A DNA stretch of 64,000 nt from NCBI RefSeq assembly GCF_012641405.1, contig NZ_JABAII010000001.1, positions 558,001-622,000 of the forward strand, written 5' to 3'. Source of the stretch: Rhizobium sp. P40RR-XXII. GTDB lineage: Bacteria; Pseudomonadota; Alphaproteobacteria; Rhizobiales; Rhizobiaceae. Below are positions 8,732 to 19,169 of this stretch, piece by piece (position 1 is the first letter of the stretch; each line of letters begins with the position of its first letter). A model generated the notes under the pieces. The model searched no databases, was not told where the DNA came from, and was given only the letters and a program-made list of their open reading frames with translations. A program made the position numbers and the translations under genes.

Positions 8732-8987
8732 TCGTCGGCAAAAAAGTACTATTTTTTACCATTATATCAAAGTTGGTATATGTTTTACCAGTTATTCTAT
8801 TTGACAGATATACGAAATCGTACGAGTTTGCCGATCGTGCGCTGGGTACAGCTCATAGACCGTGAGAGCGTGGAGGAGACCTACTTCGTTTCTCACAATT
8901 AGAAGTAAACCATTCCTTCTACGGAACCTGCCGCAGTTTCGGGCGGGCATTTTTTGTCCGCCACATTAAACAACAAGGGAGAGAGTA
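8732..8987. promoter_or_regulatory. gbpR-chvE divergent control region
   Basis: This gap is strikingly AT-rich (8735-8830) against its GC-rich surroundings. It contains a TTGACA hexamer at about 8801 and a TACGA-AA-TCGTA palindrome near 8813-8824. Farther down lies an inverted repeat TACTTC/GAAGTA (about 8881-8906). These are candidates for the chvE promoter and GbpR sites. The exact elements cannot be fixed from sequence alone. Confidence 0.45.
8942..8962 (+). other. Leader stem-loop before chvE
   Basis: GGCGGGCA and TGTCCGCC pair over eight positions (one G-U) around a five-T loop, 25 bases before the chvE start. It is too far from the SD (AAGGGAGAG) to block it. It may stabilise the transcript. 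Confidence 0.45.
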
Positions 8988-10052
8988 ATGAAATCCATTA
9001 TCTCATTGATGGCCGGCGCTGCATTCGGCGTCGCCACGCTGGTGGTACCTGCCTTCGCGGCGGACAAGGGCACAGTAGGCATTGCCATGCCGACCAAGGC
9101 TTCGGCCCGCTGGATCGACGACGGCAACAACATCGTCAAGCAGCTCCAGGCTGCCGGTTACGGCACCGACCTGCAGTATGGCGACGACGACATTCCGAAC
9201 CAGCTGTCGCAGATCGAAAACATGGTCACCAAGGGCGACAAGGTTCTCGTCATCGCTTCGATCGACGGCACCACGCTGTCCGACGTTCTGCAGAAGGCAC
9301 ACGATGCCGGCATCAAGGTCATCGCTTACGACCGCCTGATCCGCAACAGCGGCAACGTCGACTACTATGCGACCTTCGACAACTTCAAGGTCGGCGTTCT
9401 CCAGGCCGGCTCGATCGTCGACGCTCTCGGCCTCAAGGACGGCAAGGGTCCGTTCAATATCGAGCTTTTCGGCGGTTCTCCGGACGACAACAACGCCTTC
9501 TTCTTCTATGACGGCGCAATGTCGGTTCTGAAGCCCTACATCGACAGCGGCAAGCTGGTCGTGAAGTCCGGCCAGATGGGCATGGACAAGGTCGGTACGC
9601 TGCGTTGGGACCCGGCAACGGCCCAGGCTCGTATGGATAACCTGCTGTCGGCTTATTACACCGACTCCCACGTCGATGCCGTTCTGTCTCCGTATGACGG
9701 CCTGTCGATCGGTATCCTCTCCTCGCTCAAGGGCGTTGGTTACGGTTCCGGCGGCGTGAAGCTTCCGATCGTTACCGGTCAGGACTCCGAAATTCCGTCG
9801 GTCAAGTCGATCATCGCCGGCGAGCAGCATTCCACGATCTTCAAGGACACCCGTGACCTCGCTAAGGTCACCGTCGGCATGGTCAACGCTCTGATGGAAG
9901 GCAAGACGCCTGAAGTCAACGACAGCAAGACCTACGACAACGGCGTCAAGGTTGTTCCGTCTTACCTGCTGACCCCGGTCGCAGTCGACAAGACCAACTA
10001 CGAGAAGATCCTCGTCGAAGGCGGTTACTACAAGGCTGATCAGCTGAAGTAA
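8988..10052 (+). CDS. chvE: Periplasmic multi-sugar binding protein ChvE
   Basis: Binding protein of 354 residues with a signal peptide ([20 protein letters not shown], cleavage near AFA-ADK). The fold is the type I periplasmic class: [17 protein letters not shown], the hinge region [10 protein letters not shown] and [14 protein letters not shown]. ChvE binds arabinose, galactose and related aldoses, and in Agrobacterium it also presents sugar to VirA. Here the following genes point to uptake and catabolism. The SD AAGGGAGAGAGTA is strong. It is the first gene of a six-gene run and has its own downstream stem-loop. Confidence 0.95.
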   Translation: MKSIISLMAGAAFGVATLVVPAFAADKGTVGIAMPTKASARWIDDGNNIVKQLQAAGYGTDLQYGDDDIPNQLSQIENMVTKGDKVLVIASIDGTTLSDVLQKAHDAGIKVIAYDRLIRNSGNVDYYATFDNFKVGVLQAGSIVDALGLKDGKGPFNIELFGGSPDDNNAFFFYDGAMSVLKPYIDSGKLVVKSGQMGMDKVGTLRWDPATAQARMDNLLSAYYTDSHVDAVLSPYDGLSIGILSSLKGVGYGSGGVKLPIVTGQDSEIPSVKSIIAGEQHSTIFKDTRDLAKVTVGMVNALMEGKTPEVNDSKTYDNGVKVVPSYLLTPVAVDKTNYEKILVEGGYYKADQLK

Positions 10053-10069
10053 TTTTCCAACATAGCGGT

Positions 10070-10095
10070 CAGGGCTCGCTGAAACGCGAGCCCTG
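10070..10095 (+). other. Intercistronic stem-loop between chvE and gguA
   Basis: A ten-pair stem (C-AGGGCTCGC with GCGAGCCCT-G) closes on TGAAAC, 17 bases after the chvE stop. A short T-rich stretch (GGCTTTGATATTT) follows. It probably protects chvE mRNA or causes partial termination. Confidence 0.6.
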
Positions 10096-10157
10096 GCTTT
10101 GATATTTAAGACGATCGCGCGGTCTGCTATGCTCGGTCGCGGCGTTGGATACGGACA

Positions 10158-11696
10158 ATGGACAATACCATCCTCGAAATGCGGAGCATTACCAAGTCGT
10201 TCCCCGGTGTGAACGCCCTGGAAAATGTTAATTTAAAGGTCCGTCAGGGCGAGATTCATGCTTTGGTCGGCGAAAATGGAGCCGGCAAGTCCACTCTCAT
10301 GAAGGTGCTCTCGGGTGTTTACCCGGCCGGCACCTACGACGGCGACATCTACTATGATGGCGCGGTCCGCCAGTTCAGGACCATCAAGGACTCCGAAGAA
10401 ATCGGCATCATCATCATCCATCAGGAGTTGGCGCTCGTTCCGCTTCTTTCGATTGCCGAAAATATCTTCCTGGGCAACGAGGTCGTCGCCAATGGGATGA
10501 TCAATTGGCAGGAAACCTTCACCCGCACCAAGCAACTCCTTGCCAAGGTCGGTCTCAGGGAATCTCCGAATACGCTCGTGACCGACATCGGCGTCGGCAA
10601 GCAGCAGCTCGTCGAGATCGCCAAGGCCTTGTCGAAGAGCGTCAAGCTTCTCATTCTCGACGAGCCGACGGCATCGCTCAACGAAAGCGATTCCGATGCT
10701 CTCCTCAATCTCCTCATGGAGTTCCGCAACCAGGGCATCACCTCGATCATCATCACGCACAAGCTCAACGAAGTGCGCAAGGTGGCCGATCAGATCACGG
10801 TATTGCGCGACGGCATGACGGTGAAGGCACTGAATTGTCGCGAGGAAGAGATCAGCGAAGACATCATCATTCGCAACATGGTCGGACGTGAGCTGGCCGA
10901 CCGCTATCCGCCGCGCTCGGTGCCGATCGGCGAGACGATCTTCGAAGTCAAGAACTGGAATGCGTTCCATCAGCAGCACCGTGACCGCCAGGTCCTGCAC
11001 GACATCAACGTCAATGTGCGCAAGGGCGAAGTGGTCGGCATTGCCGGCCTGATGGGCGCGGGGCGCACCGAATTCGCCATGAGCGTCTTCGGCAAGTCCT
11101 ACGGCCACAAGATCAGCGGTGAAGTCTTCGTCGACGGCAAGCAGGTCGATACCAGCACCGTTCGCAGGGCGATCGACGCCGGTCTCGCCTACGTGACGGA
11201 AGACCGCAAGCAACTCGGCCTCGTTCTGACGAACAATATTCTGCACAATACGACGCTTGCCAACCTGATGGGCGTCTCCAAGGCAACGGTCATCGACGAC
11301 GTACGCGAGCTGCAGGTGGCGACGAACTATCGCGCCAAGCTGCGCATCCGTTCGTCCGGTGTTTTCCAGGAGGCAGGCAACCTGTCCGGCGGCAACCAGC
11401 AGAAGGTGGTGCTGTCGAAGTGGCTGTTCTCGGATCCGGATGTCCTGATCCTCGACGAGCCGACGCGCGGCATCGATGTCGGCGCCAAATACGAAATTTA
11501 TTCCATCATCAACCAGCTTGCCGCCGACGGAAAGGGCGTTCTGATGATCTCATCGGAAATGCCCGAGCTTCTCGGTACCTGCGACCGCATCTACGTCATG
11601 AATGAGGGTCGAATCGTTGCCGAGCTGCCGAAGGCAGAGGCAAGCCAGGAGAGTATCATGCGCGCTATCATGCGCTCAGGGGAGAAGCATCAATGA
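10158..11696 (+). CDS. gguA: Sugar ABC transporter ATP-binding protein GguA
   Basis: Duplicated CUT2-type ATPase of 512 residues that energises sugar import. The first nucleotide-binding half has a full Walker A ([10 protein letters not shown], residues 37-46), a signature-like [14 protein letters not shown] near 145 and Walker [11 protein letters not shown]. The second half has the degenerate P-loop GLMGAGRTE near residue 300, the signature LSGGNQQKV near 411, and [16 protein letters not shown]. This asymmetry is normal for the family. Its stop overlaps the gguB start (ATGA). Confidence 0.95.
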   Translation: MDNTILEMRSITKSFPGVNALENVNLKVRQGEIHALVGENGAGKSTLMKVLSGVYPAGTYDGDIYYDGAVRQFRTIKDSEEIGIIIIHQELALVPLLSIAENIFLGNEVVANGMINWQETFTRTKQLLAKVGLRESPNTLVTDIGVGKQQLVEIAKALSKSVKLLILDEPTASLNESDSDALLNLLMEFRNQGITSIIITHKLNEVRKVADQITVLRDGMTVKALNCREEEISEDIIIRNMVGRELADRYPPRSVPIGETIFEVKNWNAFHQQHRDRQVLHDINVNVRKGEVVGIAGLMGAGRTEFAMSVFGKSYGHKISGEVFVDGKQVDTSTVRRAIDAGLAYVTEDRKQLGLVLTNNILHNTTLANLMGVSKATVIDDVRELQVATNYRAKLRIRSSGVFQEAGNLSGGNQQKVVLSKWLFSDPDVLILDEPTRGIDVGAKYEIYSIINQLAADGKGVLMISSEMPELLGTCDRIYVMNEGRIVAELPKAEASQESIMRAIMRSGEKHQ

Positions 11697-12901
11697 GTTC
11701 GGCCAACCCAGCCACGGAAAGCAGCCACGTCGTTTCCATCGGCGATCACATCCGCAACAACATCCGCGAATACGGCATGTTGATCGCGCTCGTCGTCATC
11801 ATGCTGCTGTTCCAGTATCTCACCAACGGCGTTCTGTTCAGGCCGCAGAACCTGACCAACATCGTGCTGCAGAATTCGTTCATCGTCATCATGGCGCTCG
11901 GCATGCTGCTGGTCATCGTGGCCGGCCATATCGATCTCTCCGTGGGCTCCGTTGTCGGCTTCGTCGGCGCGGTTGCAGGCGTGCTGGTCGTGCAGATGCA
12001 TATGAACCTGGCGCTTGCGACGGTCATTTGTCTTCTGATGGGCGCCGCGGTCGGCGCCTGGCACGGATATTTCATCGCCTACCACCGCATCCCATCGTTT
12101 ATCGTCACGCTTTCCGGCATGCTGGTCTTCCGCGGCCTGACCTATACGATCATCAACACCACGGGCAACGGCAGCAGCATCGGTCCTTTCCCACCGGCGT
12201 TCCAGATCGTCGCGACCGGCTTCATTCCCGATTTCGTCGATATGGGCGGCATCCATTCGACATCGATCTTCCTGACCATTGCCATCCCGATTGTGATGTT
12301 CCTCCTCGCGTGGCGCGGTCGCAGCGTGAACGAGAAGCATGGCATCGATGTCGAGCCTTTCAGCTTCTTTATCGGCCAGAATCTGGTGATCGCCGCAGCG
12401 ACCATTTTCATCGGCTACCAGATCTCCTCCTACAGAGGACTGCCGAACGTTCTGGTTCTCATGCTGCTGTTGATCGCCCTCTACGGTTTCGCAACCCAGC
12501 GCACCACGATCGGCCGCCGCATCTATGCCATGGGCGGCAATGAGAAGGCGACGAAGCTTTCGGGTATCGATACCCGCCGCCTGACGTTCTACACCTTCAT
12601 CAACATGGGCATTCTTGCCAGCATCGCCGGCATCATCATCGCCACGCGCCTGAATTCGGCAACGGCCAAGGGCGGCGACGGCCTTGAGCTCGACGTGATC
12701 GCGGCTTGCTTCATAGGTGGCGCGTCTGCCTCCGGCGGCGTCGGCAAGGTGACGGGTGCCGTTATCGGTGCCTTGATCATGGGCGTGCTGAACCAGGGCA
12801 TGTCGATCCTCGGATACCAGACGGACTCGCAGAAGATGATCAAGGGCGCTGTCCTGCTCGCCGCCGTGTTCATCGACGTCTACAACAAGAACAAGGGCTG
12901 A
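11693..12901 (+). CDS. gguB: Sugar ABC transporter permease GguB
   Basis: Permease of 402 residues, coupled to gguA by a four-base overlap. Repeated hydrophobic helices and the CUT2 signature [17 protein letters not shown] (near residue 80) are present, with [21 protein letters not shown] near the C-terminus. It forms the membrane channel for sugar delivered by ChvE. It resembles the xylH product at the left end of the window. Confidence 0.94.
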   Translation: MSSANPATESSHVVSIGDHIRNNIREYGMLIALVVIMLLFQYLTNGVLFRPQNLTNIVLQNSFIVIMALGMLLVIVAGHIDLSVGSVVGFVGAVAGVLVVQMHMNLALATVICLLMGAAVGAWHGYFIAYHRIPSFIVTLSGMLVFRGLTYTIINTTGNGSSIGPFPPAFQIVATGFIPDFVDMGGIHSTSIFLTIAIPIVMFLLAWRGRSVNEKHGIDVEPFSFFIGQNLVIAAATIFIGYQISSYRGLPNVLVLMLLLIALYGFATQRTTIGRRIYAMGGNEKATKLSGIDTRRLTFYTFINMGILASIAGIIIATRLNSATAKGGDGLELDVIAACFIGGASASGGVGKVTGAVIGALIMGVLNQGMSILGYQTDSQKMIKGAVLLAAVFIDVYNKNKG

Positions 12902-12948
12902 TCGCTTAAGCGACCAGCCGAGACTTTAAAACCAAATCCATGACAGAG

Positions 12949-12971
12949 TCCGGCTCTCGCTGAGAGCCGGA
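12949..12971 (+). other. Intercistronic stem-loop between gguB and gguC
   Basis: A perfect ten-pair stem (TCCGGCTCTC / GAGAGCCGGA) with a three-base loop lies 47 bases after gguB and 47 before gguC. There is no T-run, so transcription probably continues. Confidence 0.6.
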
Positions 12972-13018
12972 ACGGTAAACTGCATCCGATCTCTGTCTGT
13001 TAGGAAAGGATGAAAGAC

Positions 13019-14017
13019 ATGCTTATCTCGCAGATCAAGGGTTCGAACGGCGATATCGTCGTTGTCGTGCGCAACGGACCCGGCGAAGCTGCCAAGGCCG
13101 TCGTCAATGCCGGCAGCGTCTATAAGCTTGCGATGGAAGCAGCCGACAGCGGCAAATCGCTGGCGTCGGTCATCGAGGCACATGGTCTCGGCGAAACGGT
13201 CGACCTCGAAAAGGTCTATGCCGAAGGCCGCTTCCTGCCGCCGATCACGCATCCAGATGCTGCCCATCTGCATCTGACCGGCACGGGCCTGACGCATCTC
13301 GGCTCGGCCGCCACGCGCGATTCCATGCACAAGAAGACGACGGAAGCGGCTGAAGAGACGCTGACCGACTCCATGAAGATGTTCAAGATGGGCATCGAGG
13401 GCGGTAAGCCGAAGGCGGGCGAGAAGGGCGTTCAGCCCGAATGGTTCTACAAGGGCAACGGCTATGGCGCCGCGGCCCCAGGTGCCGCGCTGGTGTCGCC
13501 TTCCTTTGCGCTCGACGGCGGCGAGGAGCCGGAGATGGCCGGCATCTACGTCATAGCCAAGGATGGCACGCCGTTTCGCATCGGCTTTGCGCTCTCGAAC
13601 GAGTTTTCCGATCACGTCACCGAGCGGATCAACTATCTCTACCTCGCCCATTCCAAGCTGCGTCCGGCAAGCTTCGGCCCCGAGATCCGTATTGGTGCGG
13701 CGCCCGAGGATATCCGCGGAACGTCCCGCATCAAGCGCGGCGACAAGGTGATCTTCGAAAAGCCTTTCCTTTCCGGGGAAGCGAACATGTCGCATACCTT
13801 TGCCAATCTTGAATATCACCACTTCAAGTACGGCCTCTTCCGCGTTCCCGGCGATGTGCACGTGCACATGTTCGGCACGGCGACGCTTTCGTTTGCGGAA
13901 GGTATCAAGCCGGAAGCCGGTGACGTCTTTGAAATCGAGGTTGCCGAATTCGGCCTGCCGCTGCGCAATCCGCTGGCGGTTGACGCCGAGGAAAACGTGG
14001 CTGTTCGCCAGCTGTAA
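13019..14017 (+). CDS. gguC: GguC, AraD1-type 2-keto-3-deoxy-L-arabinonate dehydratase
   Basis: About 332 residues of the fumarylacetoacetate-hydrolase fold, the AraD1/GguC branch. The likely reaction is dehydration of 2-keto-3-deoxy-L-arabinonate to 2-oxoglutarate semialdehyde. This assignment rests on family and on the neighbouring dehydrogenase and dehydratase. The ATG at 13019 is preferred because AGGAAAGGA then has normal spacing. The ATG at 13010 directly abuts that SD. Visible landmarks are QPEWFYKGNGYGAAAPGAAL, LSNEFSDHVTE and HVHMFGTATLSF near the end. Confidence 0.85.
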   Translation: MLISQIKGSNGDIVVVVRNGPGEAAKAVVNAGSVYKLAMEAADSGKSLASVIEAHGLGETVDLEKVYAEGRFLPPITHPDAAHLHLTGTGLTHLGSAATRDSMHKKTTEAAEETLTDSMKMFKMGIEGGKPKAGEKGVQPEWFYKGNGYGAAAPGAALVSPSFALDGGEEPEMAGIYVIAKDGTPFRIGFALSNEFSDHVTERINYLYLAHSKLRPASFGPEIRIGAAPEDIRGTSRIKRGDKVIFEKPFLSGEANMSHTFANLEYHHFKYGLFRVPGDVHVHMFGTATLSFAEGIKPEAGDVFEIEVAEFGLPLRNPLAVDAEENVAVRQL

Positions 14018-14025
14018 TTCGTCGA

Positions 14026-14050
14026 GCCCGGCCGCAAGGTTCGGCCGGGC
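14026..14050 (+). other. Intercistronic stem-loop after gguC
   Basis: GCCCGGCCG pairs perfectly with CGGCCGGGC around a seven-base loop, and ATTTTC follows. It lies eight bases after the gguC stop and 32 before the dehydrogenase start. It may cause partial termination, since the weak T-run is only four long. Confidence 0.55.
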
Positions 14051-14082
14051 ATTTTCAATACGATCCAGGAAGGCATGACGCC

Positions 14083-15516
14083 ATGAGCATTCATCAGAAT
14101 TTGATCGCCGGCGAGTGGACCGGGACGACGGGTAGCGAGAATATCAACCCGTCGGACACGAACGAGGTCGTCGGCCTCTATGCCAGCGCGAATGCGCAGG
14201 ATGTTGCCGATGCGATCGCAGCTGCCAAGGCTGCGTTCCCGGCCTGGTCGCGCTCCGGCATTCTGGAACGCCATACGATCCTGAAGAAGGCCGGCGAGGA
14301 GATTCTGGCGCGCAAGGATGAGCTCGGCGCGCTGCTGGCTCGCGAAGAGGGCAAGACGCTGCCGGAAGCGATCGGCGAGACCATCCGCGCCGCGCAGATC
14401 TTCGAATTCTTCGCTGGCGAGGCGCTGCGCCTGGCAGGCGAGGTGGTGCCCTCCGTGCGCCCGAACATCGGTGTCGAGATCACCCGCGAGCCGCTCGGCG
14501 TCATCGGCGTTATCACCCCCTGGAACTTCCCGATCGCCATTCCTGCCTGGAAGATCGCGCCGGCGCTCTGCTATGGCAACACCGTCGTCTTCAAGCCGGC
14601 CGATCTCGTGCCCGGCTGCTCGTGGGCAATCGTCGATATCCTCCACCGCGCCGGCCTGCCGAAGGGCGTGCTGAACCTTGTCATGGGCAAGGGCTCGGTC
14701 GTCGGCCAGGCGATGCTCGACAGCCCGGTTCTGTCCGGCATCACCTTCACTGGCTCGGTCGGTACCGGCAAGCGCGTGGCGCTGTCTTCGGTCGAGCATG
14801 GCCGCAAGTACCAGCTGGAAATGGGCGGCAAGAACCCGATGGTCGTGCTTGACGATGCCGACCTGACGGTTGCCGTCGAGGCGGCTGCCAATTCCGCCTT
14901 CTTCTCGACCGGCCAGCGCTGCACGGCCTCGTCGCGGCTGATCGTCACCGAAGGCGTTCACGACCGGTTCGTGGCGGCGCTGACGGAGAAGCTGAAGACG
15001 CTGAACGTCGATAATGCCCTGAAATCGGGCACGCATATCGGCCCGGTGGTCGATGCCAAGCAGCTGAAGACGGATACCGACTATATCGAGATCGGCAGGC
15101 AGGAAGGCGCCAAGCTTGCCTTCGGCGGCGAACTCGTCAACCGCGACACGCCCGGCTTCTACCTGCAGCCGACGCTGTTCACCGAGGCGACGAACCAAAT
15201 GCGCATCAGCCGCGAAGAGATCTTCGGGCCGGTCGCCTCGGTCATCCGGGTGAAAGATTACGAAGAGGCGCTGGCAACGGCCAACGACACGCCGTTCGGA
15301 TTGTCCTCCGGCATTGCCACGACAAGCCTGAAGCATGCGACGCATTTCAAGCGAAATGCCGAAGCGGGCATGGTGATGGTGAACCTGCCAACGGCGGGCG
15401 TCGACTTCCACGTGCCGTTCGGCGGCCGCAAGGGTTCGTCCTTCGGTTCGCGCGAGCAGGGCAAATATGCCGCCGAATTCTTCACAACCGTCAAGACCGC
15501 TTACACGCTCGCCTGA
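14083..15516 (+). CDS. Aldehyde dehydrogenase, probable 2-oxoglutarate semialdehyde dehydrogenase
   Basis: NAD(P)-dependent aldehyde dehydrogenase of 477 residues. Catalytic Cys280 lies in TGQRCTASS and general base Glu246 in LEMGGKNP. The cofactor segment is TPWNFPIAIPAWKIAPAL. In this operon the natural substrate is 2-oxoglutarate semialdehyde, giving 2-oxoglutarate as the last step of L-arabinose oxidation. A succinate-semialdehyde or other specificity cannot be excluded from sequence. It is preceded by gguC and followed by the dehydratase gene after 63 bases. Confidence 0.9.
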   Translation: MSIHQNLIAGEWTGTTGSENINPSDTNEVVGLYASANAQDVADAIAAAKAAFPAWSRSGILERHTILKKAGEEILARKDELGALLAREEGKTLPEAIGETIRAAQIFEFFAGEALRLAGEVVPSVRPNIGVEITREPLGVIGVITPWNFPIAIPAWKIAPALCYGNTVVFKPADLVPGCSWAIVDILHRAGLPKGVLNLVMGKGSVVGQAMLDSPVLSGITFTGSVGTGKRVALSSVEHGRKYQLEMGGKNPMVVLDDADLTVAVEAAANSAFFSTGQRCTASSRLIVTEGVHDRFVAALTEKLKTLNVDNALKSGTHIGPVVDAKQLKTDTDYIEIGRQEGAKLAFGGELVNRDTPGFYLQPTLFTEATNQMRISREEIFGPVASVIRVKDYEEALATANDTPFGLSSGIATTSLKHATHFKRNAEAGMVMVNLPTAGVDFHVPFGGRKGSSFGSREQGKYAAEFFTTVKTAYTLA

Positions 15517-15579
15517 CGATCGAATCCAAAGCCTGGGCGCGGACGAGGCGGCCTGGGCGACGCAAAGGGTACTGAGACA

Positions 15580-17325
<1,746 letters not shown>

Positions 17326-17342
17326 GATTTGTGTTTTGAATT

Positions 17343-17380
17343 AAGAAAGGGGGCGGGGCGAAAGCTCCGCCCTTTTTCTT
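17343..17380. terminator. Bidirectional terminator between the arabinose operon and the transglutaminase operon
   Basis: A 17-pair stem with a few G-U pairs, core GGGCGGGGC-GAAA-GCTCCGCCC, is flanked by AAGAAA on the left and TTTTTCTT on the right. Both converging operons end here (stops at 17325 and 17391), so it serves both strands. Confidence 0.85.
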
Positions 17381-17390
17381 CTGTGAGCCG

Positions 17391-18209
17391 CTAACTCTGG
17401 CTCTGACTTTGCCCCTGGCTTGCCACCGTCACCTTGACCGTAAGAGTTTCGCCTGGTGTGCCGACCCGCATGCCGGAGACCGGGGCTGCGTCACGATAGC
17501 AGAGGCCGGTTGCGACGCGGACGTAGCGGGCGTCGGGGCAGACATCGTTCGCCGGGTCGAAGCCGACCCAGCCGAGGCTGGGAATATGCGCCTCCGCCCA
17601 AGCATGCGTGGCCGCTTGCTCGTTCTTGCCCTCCATCATCAGGTAGCCGGAGACGTAACGCGCCGGGATATTCAGCGCGCGGGCGCCGGCGATGAAGATA
17701 TGGGCATGGTCCTGACAAACGCCGCTCTTCGCCTCCAGAGCCTGTTCTGCCGTTGTCTCTGTGTCACTGGTGCCCGGCTTGTATTCCACGGTCTCGTGGA
17801 TTGCCTTCATCAGTACATGCATCCTGGCAAGCTCGTCGTCGCCGGAAACGTCGCGCAGCAGATTCTTCGTGAGCTTGCCGGCCTTGGTGCGCGGCGATTC
17901 CCGCAAGTAGAGCCAGAGCGGAGCAAAGCCGAGATGCTGTCCTAGCACCCCATTGAGATCTTGTGTTTCGACTTCGCCCAAGGCGATGATTTTTGTCGCG
18001 TCCTGCTGGCCGTCAAGCGAGACGAGCGTGATGCGATTGCCGAACTGGTCGTCGTACTCCACTTCGGGTTTGGCGCCCTCAACCGTCAGCTTCCAGTCGA
18101 TGACCGTTTGCCCGATGCCTGTCAGCGGGGTCAGACGCAGCCGCTGCAGTGAAAACTGCGCCGGCTCGTCGTAGCGATATTCCGTAATATGGCTGATCGT
18201 CAGTCTCAT
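17391..18209 (-). CDS. Transglutaminase-like cysteine protease-fold protein
   Basis: A 272-residue protein with an N-terminal bacterial transglutaminase-associated beta domain (ISHITEYRYDEPAQFSLQRL) and a transglutaminase core. The triad is complete: Cys165 in GVCQDHAH, His202 in THAWAEAH and Asp218 in VGFDPAND. No signal peptide is visible, so it acts in the cytoplasm, probably as an amidase or peptidase rather than a crosslinker. It is the last gene of a tight three-gene operon with alpha-E and ATP-grasp genes, 12 bases after alpha-E. Confidence 0.9.
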   Translation of the reverse strand: MRLTISHITEYRYDEPAQFSLQRLRLTPLTGIGQTVIDWKLTVEGAKPEVEYDDQFGNRITLVSLDGQQDATKIIALGEVETQDLNGVLGQHLGFAPLWLYLRESPRTKAGKLTKNLLRDVSGDDELARMHVLMKAIHETVEYKPGTSDTETTAEQALEAKSGVCQDHAHIFIAGARALNIPARYVSGYLMMEGKNEQAATHAWAEAHIPSLGWVGFDPANDVCPDARYVRVATGLCYRDAAPVSGMRVGTPGETLTVKVTVASQGQSQSQS

Positions 18210-18221
18210 GATACCGCCCGC

Positions 18222-19163
18222 CTACTCGTAGAACCGATAGCCGTCGGAGATTTCGGCGCCGAGTTTATTGCTGTGCGCGACGAAATCTTCGAGGAATTCA
18301 TGCAGGCCCTGATCCATGATGCGCTTGATCGTCAGGCGCTGCAGTGACTGGCGGATGGCTTCCGCCGTGTCGTGGGCCGGCAGCCGTTTTTCATATTCGG
18401 CGCTGAGGTAGCTCATATTGCTGACGATCTTGTCGTAGCAATAGGCGAGCGAACGCGGCATCTGGCCGTTCAAGATCAGGAAGTCGGCAATGTTGGCCGG
18501 CTTGTATTCGGGGTCGTAGGCCCATTTATAGGCCCGGTGCGCCGAAACGGATCGCAGGATCGATTCCCATTGGGCGTTGTCGAGCGAGGAGCCGACATGC
18601 GAGACTGATGGCAGCAGGACGTAATATTTCACGTCAAGGATGCGGGCCGTATTGTCCGCACGTTCGATAAAGGTGCCGATGCGGGCGAAGTTATAAAGCT
18701 CGTTGCGCAGCATCGAGCCGTGAAAGGCGCCGCGGATCAATCCGGCACGCTGTTTGATGACGTCGATCATCTCGGGCAGTTCGGCCGTCTTCAGCCGCTT
18801 GCCGAGGATGGACTTCAGCTCGATCCAGCATTCGTTGGTTGCTTCCCAGGTGTCGCGGGTCAGCGCGGTGCGCACCATGCGGGCGTTGTTGCGGCCGTAT
18901 TCGATGCAGGACATGACACTCGACGGGTTGGAGCGATCGCGCATCAGATAGTCGATCGCGTCGGCACCGGTCAGCTTGCCATGCACTTCGTTATAGGCTT
19001 CGCGCACACCTGCGCTTTGCAGGACGCCGTCCCAATCGTCATCGACGGCGTCGCTGCGCGTCAGCGACATACGCTGGCCGGCGTCGACCAGACGGGCTAT
19101 GTTTTCGGCACGCTCGATGTAACGGAACATCCAGTAGAGGCCATTTGCGGTTCTTCCCAGCAT
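18222..19163 (-). CDS. Alpha-E domain protein
   Basis: An all-helical protein of 313 residues with the family opening MLGRTANGLYWMFRYIERAENIARLVDAG, a conserved glutamate-containing helix (ERAEN), and a second one (RADNTARILDVKYY). Alpha-E proteins have no established biochemical activity. They co-occur with circularly permuted ATP-grasp ligases and transglutaminase-like proteins in predicted peptide or amide synthesis systems. The start at 19163 has its SD (GGAGG) within the last codons of the ATP-grasp gene. Confidence 0.92.
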   Translation of the reverse strand: MLGRTANGLYWMFRYIERAENIARLVDAGQRMSLTRSDAVDDDWDGVLQSAGVREAYNEVHGKLTGADAIDYLMRDRSNPSSVMSCIEYGRNNARMVRTALTRDTWEATNECWIELKSILGKRLKTAELPEMIDVIKQRAGLIRGAFHGSMLRNELYNFARIGTFIERADNTARILDVKYYVLLPSVSHVGSSLDNAQWESILRSVSAHRAYKWAYDPEYKPANIADFLILNGQMPRSLAYCYDKIVSNMSYLSAEYEKRLPAHDTAEAIRQSLQRLTIKRIMDQGLHEFLEDFVAHSNKLGAEISDGYRFYE

Positions 19164-19169
19164 GTCCGT

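Noticed and set aside
8576..8902. 108-codon frame across the gbpR-chvE gap
   Set aside because: It overlaps the gbpR 5' end and AT-rich control DNA, and has no SD or recognisable protein.
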